Shown here piece after piece: positions 12,085-24,300 of a stretch of 64,000 bases of DNA (its first letter is position 1; the number at the start of each line of letters is the position of its first letter). The position numbers and the translations under genes are program-made. This stretch comes from Branchiostoma belcheri. Its lineage: Eukaryota > Chordata > Leptocardii > Amphioxiformes > Branchiostomatidae. Below the pieces are notes generated by a model. The model saw only the letters and a list, made by a program, of their open reading frames with translations. It did not search any database and was not told where the DNA came from. The stretch spans positions 784,500-848,499 of the forward strand of contig NW_017802602.1 of the NCBI RefSeq assembly GCF_001625305.1. Direction: 5' to 3'.

Positions 12085-12317
12085 TCAGTAGTAAAAGATA
12101 TTCCAAAACACTGTAAAAATAATGCAGGCTGCATACACCACCAAAGACACCCACCACATCACTCTTTCGTGAAGTTTCTGCTCGAAGTTTCTGAGAATGA
12201 GCAACCCAACAGTCAAACCTGCGAGCAGACCAAACAAGTGAGCCAGGAAGCTGACTCTCGTGTCCTTCGGGTGGTCGTTGTACCTCCTCCAGATGGAAAA
12301 TCCCACGTCTGCACTAG
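12085..12317 (-). CDS. Rhomboid terminal exon with catalytic histidine
   Basis: [17 protein letters not shown] to FWNIFYY and TGA. H407 lies in [23 protein letters not shown] closely matches the vertebrate RNYEQRLQDQSLWW region. Confidence 0.93.
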
Positions 12318-15300
12318 CTGGAGGAAAGAATTTAACAAAAAAAAATGTAATAAGCTCACATTGCAATTGTGATCAGGCCAGAGAGCTTTTACACATAATA
12401 TCTTTATCACATACAGAATATGATTCAAAGTTTTCCTCCCTAGTCAGATTTAATGGTTAAAAGGAAACCAGATTGTAACTAAGATCAATAAAAGAAAAGT
12501 TGGTTGTCAATTATAATAATTTAATTAAATTGGTTGTAGTACTTGTAGGGAATTTTTTTTAAAGACATTGACTTTTCAACATGCATTTATTTACCCCAAA
12601 GGCTAATTTCAAAAACTTGACCAACATTGACATAGTCAAAACATCACTGCTGAACAATTGTAAGAATTTTTCTTTCCGCACTTTAGAAATACTTACTGAT
12701 GATCAGTATAAGTCCAATCTTGGCTATGCCAAAGGTTTCTTGCATCTCTGTGTAGTTCTGTAACAATTCAAAGCAACATGAAGATATATGTACCATATCA
12801 TAGGCAAAGTAAAAGCAGGCATAGTACATTCTTACTAGCTTGTAATCGAATCAAAGTACCGGTAAATACTTAGTCTGAAAAGTTAAGAATTCAATGTAGA
12901 ACATTTAGCACTAGAAATAATGGAATTCCATATGAATTGACCAACAAGAAATCATATCTTCAGAGGATGGAATGAGGAAAACTTGACAGGAAGAATCCTT
13001 ACCGTGAGCACATTGGCGAGGTGACCTGCCAGCAGTGCATAAACCCCTCCAGAGCCTCCTACCAGGTACACAGTCCTGTCTATCACTGATGTGCTCATGG
13101 AACCTACAAGAGAGGAAACAACAGGCAAGTCTGAGACTTGTGTGACTGTCTGTATGTAACATCTACTAAATTATATATATAACTCTACCAGCTCACATAC
13201 ATCTGCAATCAAGAAAAACTAGAACTAGAAAGGTTACTAAGATGCAAATGCAGTATGTTTTGCCTTCATATGGTCTAGCCTTACAAAATACTGCACTGTA
13301 TTTGTAACTCAACACATTCATATATATGGTGACCAGCCCCTTGAACTCTTGTCCTGCCACTTGCTACATAGTGTAATGCAATTGTGGAATGCATCACACC
13401 ACAGCAACATGCAACGAATATGGTACTAACTACGCCATCGCAAGGCAAAAAAGTCAAGGGTCTATGGCCTGGTTAAGACATCAAATTATTTGAAGATATT
13501 GTGTAAAAACTTCCAGCAGGACAAGGTTTAACATGAGAAATGGTGTTACTGACCAGCCAGAGCGCCGGCCAGGTACACTGCTCCGACCCTGAAGGTGCCG
13601 TGGATCATCTCCAGCGGGACTCCTAACAGCAGCTGTACTGCCAGGTTAAATACCAGGTGCTCTACACTGCAGTAAACAGATGGGTAAACGTTAGACATTC
13701 ATGTACAACATTTAATCCTTCCCAACAGCAGCTGTACCGCAAGGTTAAACACCAGGTGCTCAACACTGTACAACACACAGGTAAGGTTAAACACCAGGTG
13801 CTCAACACTGTCGTAGACAATAGACAGGTGAAGGTTAGACATACAGGTAAAACATTATGTTATACAAAATACACTGTACATGAATATCATTGTGACAGCC
13901 ATTCATTGACTGTATGACTAAGACTTTATTCACACGCATTGATTTTTGGAAGGATTTTTTTACATTGGCAGTACTGACAGGTTCTACTTTTACACTACTG
14001 CAGTGACACCTAGCTGCAGTGTGGAGTACTGCAGGTGACACCTAGCCGCAGTGTGAAGTACTGCAGCAGTGTGTAATACTACAGCAGTGACACCTAGCTG
14101 CAGTGTGCAGTACTGCAACAGTGACACCTCGCTGTAGTGTTAAGTACTGCAGCAGTGTGGAGCACTACAGCAGTGACACCTAGCTGCAGTGTGCAGTACT
14201 GCAGCAGTGACACCTAGCTACAGTGTGCAGTACTGCAACAGTGACACTTCGCTGTAGTGACACCTATCTGCAATGTAAAGTACTGCAACTGTGTGGGGTA
14301 ATACAGCAGTGACACCTAGCTGCAGTATGCAGTATTGCAGCAGTGACAACAGTGACAGAAAGATTTGGAGAAAGATTAACACAAACACACAGCTCAGCCA
14401 CCCAAAACAATACTTTCATACTGGGAAAAAAAAGAGAAAAAAAAACCCCGAGGCCCCCATCCTGCATGTAGGACGATGTATGTGAAGAATCTGAAGATCT
14501 GCTGTCCAACCGTTTGGAGAAACATACACACAAACACACAGCTCAGCCACCCAAAACAATACACCCATAACTGAGAATAAAACCTGAGACCCTCACCCTG
14601 CATGTAGGACGATGTAAGTGAAGAATCTGAAGATCTGCTCTCTCTTTGCCGGACTGTAGATGAAGGGGCTATTGACAGGCACCGGGCCGGACAACCAACC
14701 AGCAGGGGTGGACCGGTCCCACATAGCAGCATAGTACACATAGAAACCCAACTGGAACAACAGAAATATTAGAATGATACTGTAATTCACTTTTGGTGGC
14801 AAAATTTCACGGTCTGAGAAAAGTTGACATGTTCACAGTGGCAACAGGTGCAGGAAAAAGTAAGTCCAGGAATTATTTGTTATTTATGTTCTGTAATGAT
14901 AAGTTCAAGGTACAGAAGTGACAGTGAAAACAGTGACGTTCAACATAACAGTACAGGGAAAAAATTAGTAGTTACAGTTACATTTTCATCTTTATATAGG
15001 GCTGTAACATCAGATACAGGTACACACAGGAGCAGCATAGTACACATAGAAATCTAACTTGAACAGACAACAGAAAACAGCACTTATTTCTCCACCAAGA
15101 AGGTTGCTTCCATTTTTGTTTGTGTGTGTGTGTGTGTGTGAGTGTGCGTGCATGTGTGTGCGTGCGTGCGTGTGACTTTTAACATAATAACTCAAGAAGC
15201 ATTCGGAAGATTGGCTAGAAACTTGTTGGTATGTTTTTAAGTGTTCATGAGACCCAGAAATGATTAGATATTGGGCCCCTTGGTGGCTTGTTATGGTACT

Positions 15301-18300
15301 TCTGGTTTTGATATCTCGTGATCTGGATATGCTAGGATCACAAAGTTTGGATGGTAAACAGCTCTTTTGCTCAGGAAGAACAGCTGTATATAGTAGTGGA
15401 TATAAACTCACCTGAACTAAACTGAGTATAATCATCAGCAGTGGTGGAGGAAAGCAGCTGTAGTAGTCGGAGTAAATTTTCCGGTCTGACTTTTCTGTGA
15501 GCACCTCCTTCGCGACTCTGTGCACGGACTTCTGGAAACATGTCTTGGGCTGGTTGTCGGGCGGGGCCAGCTGGTAACTACACACGTCGTTGTTGTTGTT
15601 GTTGTGGAAGTTTCTCTCCCTGGACAGGACCGCGGAACGGAAACTGTCCCTTCTCTTGTTGCTCATCTGGGTAAGGAGGAAACAGTAATGAATTGAATAT
15701 AATATCATAAATAGTTTATTGCTTTAACATTACCCTTGCAATCGCAGCCTCTTATAGCGCCGAATTATATTATTGATGATGGGTCTATGATCACATAATA
15801 CAGATATAACAAATTTGCTCCACACACTTTTGTGGAACTGTAGCAAGGGTCTGTGCGGCTGCCATTCGGCGCCACAAGGTGTACGACTTTCCCCAACCGA
15901 AGTTAGGTACCCATTTACACCTGGGTGGAGTGAGGAAAGTCGTGTTAAATGCCTTTCCCAAGGATACAACATTTGGACACTTGCATTTGGACACTTTTTA
16001 AATTGTCAGTATTCATTTGTGCGTTCCTTTAAATGTTTGATGTATTTTTGTCTTTTTAAACGTTTGCACTGTATCTTATGCACTATTTCCTATGTATATA
16101 TGTAACGAATTCGAAGTGCCTGTATTCCATGTATTTGAGCCTTGGAAGACTAGCCCTGCAGGGCTAAAAGGTTTCGAAATAAATGAAATGAAGCAGTATA
16201 GTCAAAGCCTGGATAGAGAGTGAGTGAGTGAACGAAACTGGTGTTCAGATTAAAGGCAGTTACTTACAATGTTGACATGTCTCTGTGCCGTATCTAATAT
16301 TTCCTGGATGTCTAACCTTTACCGTAGCAGTTTATCGGTTACTTACAATGTTGACAAACTGCTGAAAGCTGATGTTTCCCATGTCATCCTGCTGTAGTAG
16401 CTCGTACAAAACTGGTGTGTTCAGACCTGTGCATCTTACCCCTGCATCTTACACCAACAGTAGAAGCTCGTAGAAAACTACTATGTTCAGACTAAAGGTG
16501 GTTTACAATGTTTACTTACAATGTTAACAAACTGCTGGAAGCTGATGTTGCCCATGTCGTCCTGCTGTAGAACCTCCTGTACCAGATTGAGGTGGTGGGA
16601 GTCAATGTCTCCTGCCATGTCTCTGTGCTGCAGAACTCGCAGGAACCTCTGCACCGAAATAACGCCGTCACGGTCGAGATCATACTGCGAAGGGAATAAA
16701 CATAACTAGGCTTAGTACCTTATTCGAATAGTGTTCCAAGTGCTATCGTAGAGTGGAACTCGTTGCCACCAAGCACAGTTGGGCATCATTGCTAGAAGGC
16801 TTTAAACAACTCCTGCAATAAAATGTGCAAAGATTGAGTGTAACAAGTTGTTCGGTGTGATATAGCTAGCTGCTGCCGCACCGCGTGCTTGCGAAGCTGG
16901 TGTTATGTGTTATGGCTAAGGTGCACAGCTCCAAATTTGGAGTAGTGCACTAAAGTACACATCATGCACCCAGTATGTCCAGCCATTGGGACAGATCTAC
17001 CAGGGACATGTCACTTCCAAGTCTGCACATATGTGGGAGAGCCCCCTCACCAAACATTGACACTGACCATGGAAAACAGTTCATCTTGGCTTTGCAAACA
17101 GAACAAAGTTGACTTAACCAGGGCACAGTGGCCTTGGTGATGTTATTTCAGAGATAGTGCTGCAATATCTTGTCATACATGGCCAAAACACTTTTGTATC
17201 CCTCTATGTCACTAAAAAGGCATCCAATGTGATTTCAGAGCAGCAAAACTGGAAATAGATGTACACATACTGCTTCACATTAGTACATTTCAATCAGTAT
17301 TTTATACATTAGGTATTTAAAACTGCAGAAACAAGCCCCAAGATGAGTCCTTTATTTTAGGGGTGGTACCCTAAAAATCAGCCAAGGGACCTTCCAGTAT
17401 AATATAATACTATTTTCCTTCAGAATTTTGGGGATTTTTGCTCCATGAGGGTCAATATACATTGGGTAGTGTGGTTTCAACTCAGTATGTACATTTTGTA
17501 CATAGGGCCAGTTTGAATTATTTTGCTTCATCCATATAGACAGACTTTCAATTGGGCAGAAGAACTGTCACTTTACCATCAAATATATTCAGTGGGCAAA
17601 AATTAATGATGTATTGTACTGAAAAGTTTTCAAACTTCCCGACAATGCCATGTGAAATGATGGGTAAATTGTTTGGTATGGGTGCCAAGATAGGCCTACG
17701 CTATTTAGGAAGACAGGAATTCATCTTATTAGCCATCTTCCTTATTAAGTCTTCTAAAGACGTGTGGGAAGACTTCCAAAATAGCTACTGAGGTCTCCAG
17801 GATGCCTTTCAGACGTTTTTTCCTTTGGTCTAATTCTGAACCTACTCAGAAATTCCTCTCTCTACAGTTGCCAAGAGATGAAAGACACAGAGAGTGACAG
17901 ATGTAGAAGGAGACCTTTCAAAACCAAAGATAAGAAGTTGTTTACATGTATAAGACATTTACTTCTCACAGAAAATAGGCTTGAATTTTAAATGGGTGTA
18001 CTGGTCATTTGCAAAATTTAATATATGTTATCAATTAGCATATTACTGTCAAGAGGGATAGGTAAAAAATTTATGTGCAAAATCAGAATCTGAATCACAA
18101 TCCATTCATGTAAAATAAAAGATCTCTGAACAAATTTCAGTATCAATTAAGGAGACAATATTGTCTGAAACAACAAAGAAAGCCATACATCAGGTAATGT
18201 CCCAGATTTTGCATCACAATTTCACCAAGCCTGCCCTGTTTACCCTAGGCCTCCACCATGTCTTTGTACAGGCAAGGTACAGGCAAGTGGCAGGGGATAA

Positions 18301-21300
18301 GATGGGAGAAGTTGGCAAAGATACTTTATTAGCCGACAGGGTCTGTGGGTCCACTGTTAGAGTTTTATTTCTCCTTCTGAAACTGGCAAATGAAATCTTT
18401 GCTGGTCAAACTCCCCTGGTCAATTATTCTCCTCACTTATTTTGCTAAATTTTTCTGTTCTAGAACCTCCATAAGCTCTCAGTAAGATTTTCCCCTCTTG
18501 TGTTGGAACAAGGAGCTTAACCCTATAAGCTCCTTGGATGGAACAAAAGTTGTTAGTCTAGTGGAGACTACCATTGTCTGACTATTCCCTTATCTGTTAT
18601 CTGTGCCTGAATCTCCAGGCTGGATGTTTAGCCTCCATAGCATGCCAAAAAACTGTGGGTCTTCAGGGTCTTTGGGAGCTTTTATGTGCTAATTTCTGAT
18701 TGCATATAGACAACATAGCCGGCCTGGTTGAATTACCCCCGTTTTTAGAACTGGGCTAATCAGAGAACAGCCGAAGACCACCAAACCCCCAGTTCTATAA
18801 GCCTGCTACGGAGGCTAATCAGAAAACAGCCGAAGAGCACCAAACCCCCAGTTCTATAGGCCTGCTACGGAGGCTAATCAGAAAACAGCCGAAGACCACC
18901 AAACCCCCAGTTCTATAAGCCTGCTTCGGAGGCTAATCAGAAAACAGCTGAAGACCACCAAACCCCCAGGTCTATAAGCCCGCTACGGAGGCTAATCAGA
19001 AAACAGCCGAAGACCACCAAACCCCCAGTTCTATAAGCCTGCTTCGGAGGCTAATCAGAAAACAGCCGAAGACCAACAAACCCCCAGTTCTATAAGCCTG
19101 CTTCGGAGGCTAATCAGAAAACAGCCGAAGACCAACAAACCCCCAGTTCTATAAGCCTGCTACTGGATGTTGAGTCTATTGTCTGACTCTTCCCTCTAAC
19201 ATTTGATTCCCAGGCTAGGTGGGTGGATAGGAGGTCCCCATTTGCCATTGTGATACAGAGAGATGCTGGCATTGTTCTGGTAGCTACCAGGCACCGCGGA
19301 TCGCTGGAAAAATAGTAGAAATTGGCCCAAATAAAGGAATAATGTAACAGGGGAGTTAGCGGGCCAGAGAAGATCCAATTCGCGACCNNNNNNNNNNNNN
19401 NNNNNNNGAAGATCCAATTCGCGACCCACGGATCTTCTCTGGCCGGCTACCTCCCCTGGTATATTATTCCTTTCTTTTGGCCAATTTCTACTATTTTTCC
19501 AGCGATCCGAGGTGCCTGGTAGAGGCTATTGTTCTGGCTCAAGTGGGGTGAAATGGACACAGAATCATCCTCTTTCAGGTTATTGAAAAACCCGTCGTGT
19601 GAAAAGGACAATGGGTATAAAAAGAGGTGTCATGTTTCAAAAAGAACCCTGTTGTTCAAATTATAGTGTCCTTTATTTACTGTGGCGTCTGTGGCATTAC
19701 AGGATAAATGTTCAAGGATACTTAGCTGGAAGAAAACTTGACAAAACTGTTTTAAAAGGTGGCTGTCCAGCAAACTTGTCTAAACTTAACCATGTACAGC
19801 TTCATTATGTTTATTGTAAATAGGTGCTAAATGATACAAATAGTTTTATGTTGTAGGTGCCTTCTTTGTGTCTTTTCCACTCACTCACTCACTCATTCAC
19901 TCACTCACTCATTTACACACACACACACTTTGAACACACTCACTCACTCACTCACTCACTCACTACATCCTCTTGTGTGGGGTGCCAACCAAAATCTATC
20001 ATGAGGAGTTTTACAAATTTTTGATACACCAAGGGTTGAGACAAGCTGGCCTTTCATCTCAAGCTCCTTTCTATCCAGACCCTCCTTCCAACCTTTGGCT
20101 CTGGTTGACAATGCAACCTTCAGGAGTAACTTTCAACCTATGATTAACTCCTGACCTCTGGTGACCCCTCACACAAAGGCTCTACAGAAAACCAGGCGGG
20201 CCTGAAAATTGCTGATATCTTCCTAAACCCTTTGTCCTTCACAGATCTGGTGTCAACAGTCTCAATTTTCATACCTGATTCTTTCCCAGGGACATGGGAG
20301 CATTTTTGGTACCTGACCCCATTTCCAACCCAAAGGAAGGTCTGTATTATAGCCTAGTGGATATGGATTATTACATAGATAGTTGTTCCTTTCAATTCAT
20401 TTTGTGGAAGTGTAGAGTTTTCTGTCATAAAAAAGCTATTGATACTAAAAATATGAAATTAGATTATAAATTTTCTGGTTGACTTAACTAATGAATTATT
20501 GCTTATTGCTTTAAGTTATTCTTTTAAATTTTCTGAAGCAAAGTTGAAAGACAAAATCTGTTTAGAATACAGAAAAATCTGTTTAGAATACAGAAAAAAT
20601 ATTCACAAAACTTATGCCAGAGCACCTTTTTGGAATTGGAAAAATCTAGACTAACCAGCATCACTTGTTCTTACCTATAGGCTGTACCTCCACCCTGTAT
20701 CTGCTCAAATGTCTACTTAACAGCTTAGGTAATGCCATGTGACAAGATAATTGGCTTAACCCTGACCTGCTGGACCCTTCAAAGGGAAGGACTGTGCCAG
20801 GCAAAATTACTAGTTCCCTCTGTACTGAATTTCATACATTGTACCTTACTTACATGTATCTATGCTGGGTAAAGAACACAATGATATGGTCAAACAGCAT
20901 TTCCTTTCATTGAAACATAAACCATACAGTCAAAATTGCCCAAGAAGACCACTCTATGTGGACAGGTGGTCAAGGGACAAATTTGTCACACTGGCCAGGT
21001 GGTCCTTATGTAGAGGTGGTCACTAGTAGTACAGGTTTGATTATATTGTGCATTTAACATGTTTGGTTACTAAACACAAGCCACAGCATCAATCCACAAA
21101 ACTGTAATAATACTAGTACATTTCCTATGACAGTACATGTTTTGTAAATAGAGAGAGTCATAAAATTAGCCTGAGTGCCATCCTTTTTATTTAATAGCTC
21201 TATAAAATCGCTCCATCAAAGTATATGGGAGCCCTAGTAAACTTGGTAAGATGGCACCTAGGCTACCAGGTATTCTAAAACCACATACCTTGTCAAAGAG

Positions 21301-24300
21301 AGGCTTCCACTTCTACAGGACACCAGCAGGCAAGCCAGGAGGACATCAGGGTGTGGGGAGAAGGGGACAAAAGAGAGAGAAGATGATTAATGTGCGAACT
21401 GGGAACAAGAGATAGCCTCTACCAGGCTTTGGAAGCGGCTGGAACAAGTAGAATTTGGCCCAAAAGAAAGACAGCATGCCAGCAGAGTTGGTCTGCTAAA
21501 AGAGTATAGTTACCTGGCAGTATCCATTCGCCAGAGACACACATGAGAGTGGGTGGGTGTTGGACCTCTCTGGTGAATGGATACTGCCTGGCCAATTTCA
21601 TACTCTTTTCCCACCCTAGGATCTACTTGGAGATTAATGTTATCTCTCTTTTTGGCCAGTTTCCACCTTTTCCAGACGCCTCCTGAAGCCTGGTCAGAGG
21701 CTAAGCACGTGACACAGTTCTATCCTAAGAAGCCTGGTAGAGGCTACAAAAGTGACACAGTTCTGTCCATCTGATTCTGAGTGCCACACAAATGATGATT
21801 AACGACATCAGGAAGATGCTAGTCTGTAATCAAGATGTCTGACACTGATAAACTACACAATACCAACACAGCTGGGGAAGGGAAGTTCTGTATTTTCAGT
21901 TTTACTTTCTGGGTTCTTCTTTCTTTTTGTGGCCTGCGTGCCATCCAACTTGTAAGGGGGCATGCATGCCCTTTTTCGTAAAGGCGTAATCAGGCCTTTT
22001 TAGCCTTCGTAATCCATCGGCAGCCTCCCAAAAAATCAATGTAATTCGTAATAGCACATTAGCCGCAAAGTGTAAAGTTGTAATCAGCTCTGAGACTTTA
22101 ACGTAATTGGTGGCGAAAATTTTGCATATTTCGTAATCGCTAACCCCCATGCAGGCCCTCTTGTAACAGTGATATTCATAATTGCACCACTTAAATCTCC
22201 TTGGACAAACTCAATAGACTTTTCTTAAGATGTTTGTTTTTAAAATACAATTCCGAGTGTTATCAATTAATGTTATGAAGTATGATCAAAATTTCTTTCA
22301 AAAACTGGATTCTTTTAAAAAATTGACAAGAGAATGTCTGGATTGTAGACTAGAAACTGAAACCCAGGCCTACATGTAGGTACATGTACACATGTTCTCT
22401 GTCTGTTGCTGCTAATTTGTGTGAAACCAGAGCCTAAAGCCCAGGGTAGGCAAGGGTCAGCCAAGCAGACAGGCTTAGAAAATTGGGGCTGATCAACTTT
22501 CATAACAATTAACTTCTTTCCTCTACAACACATCAAAGGAATGGAGAAACTGTTGCCTTTCTTCAAAAAGCAGTTACTCAAGCAACTGGATATAATTTTG
22601 GAAAATCATATCCAATTTCTTTTGGCGTATCGTATTACCTGGATGTCTAACCTTCATCGATGTGTTGCCTTTCTTTTTTAAAGTTTTATCTTTAGAGATA
22701 TTGGTTGTAAAAAGGCAGTCACAAATAGACAGAAGTGATTGCTGACAAGGATATTGGACTACTTTTTCACTCACAGGGCAGCTTAAGGTTGTAAAAAAGA
22801 CTTTGCTACTGTCCCTAATAAGATATTGTAAAATGTACTTGTTTAGAACAGGAGTCTATACTAGCCTAGATACCAGACCCATAGCACACTAGACCTAAAG
22901 TTTTTTATACACTGTATAATTTTGGGCCCAGTGTGCTATGGGTCTGGCATCTAGGCTAAGGTCTTACATAATCGTGAATTTAGTTTGAGAAATGTTTTGG
23001 CATGAGCCCAAGAATATATGAAAAGGTGGGTCAGTGAAAAGGTGGGTCAAAAATGATTTATGCTTTGGGAAATGTTTATTAATTAAAAAAGACCCAAGGC
23101 TCGAAATGTTCCGCACTGCAACTCCTGAACTTTTAAATCGAGAAGCCCTAATTTGGTAACTGGTATTCTACTGTTACCCGATCAGTGTGTTTTCAAAATA
23201 TCATAAGGCATCAAAGGCTGAAAAGGGTACAAGGCAGAGTTGATTGAACAAAAGGCATTCTGTCAGGCCTTGGAAAAATGTTGTGTTAGAAGAAAAAACT
23301 GCCAGCCCTTGTCTTGTTTTGTGTGGACCTCTGCAAGGAACGTAAATTTTTTGAGCTGATCGACCTTTTCTAGCTCCATGATCTGACACCTGAGTCATGA
23401 AATGTTGTACAATCAATTGGTTTTCCAACATTGACATTGAAAATGAAAGTGTGCTAATACAAGTTTTACTTAGTTAAACTGTATAAGCTGAAATAATCCC
23501 TATCTACCGACCCTAATTTTTTCAGGACTGAAACAGGAAACATTTTTTCTCTAGGCCTCAGCATGTTTTCAAAATATCATAAGGCATCAAAGGCTGAAAG
23601 GGCACAGGACACAGATGATTTAACAAAAGGCATTCTGTCAGGTATTTTGCCAGATGGCATTTCAAGAGGAAAGGTATAATTGACATAACAAACAGTTATT
23701 TACAATACAGTTCTTCTAAATGGAGGAAGTGAGATGTGATCAAAGAGTTTAGAATTTGGAAAATCTCATCAATTTGCTTATAACGAACTTACACGTGTCA
23801 GTAACTATGATAATTATAGTCGGAGATAAGGTATAAAAACAACATGTCTTTTTTGTTATGCAAAAAGGAAAAAACATGTTATCTGGACAAATATTTATGT
23901 CAAGGCTACTGTTTTGCAGTGAAGCAACCCTTTTAGTCTCTACTCTAGGTTTCTGAGCAGAGTTTCTTTGGCTTTTTTACTGATCGCTGTTTTCTGCTAG
24001 CTCGTTTGTTCTAATAATTAGCCAAGCTTGATTAACTCTTCAAGAACCCACATACCAATGAAACTTCGCCACATTAGAACACAAGTATGATCACAAAATA
24101 GCCCAAATTAATCTTTCATCCTCTCTGCAAATAATATAAGGAAAGAGACCTGGCAGCTAAAAAACAGTCTCCACCAGACTCCTTTGCAGGCTGAATAGAT
24201 ATGCAGGCAAACTGGACCCTCTATGGCTGGCCAACTCTCCTGGCCAGCTACATTCTTTTCAGGCCAATTTCTACCATATATTCAGCCTGCATAGGAGTCT

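Noticed and set aside
15010-15708. 232-codon minus-strand frame taken as one exon
   Set aside because: Only 15666-15412 is exon; the remainder reads through a GTGAGT donor into intron with a TG microsatellite and an exon fragment.
18751-19163. CRISPR-like regular array
   Set aside because: The whole 59-bp unit is repeated with no variable spacers, lies in a MITE, and the DNA is animal.
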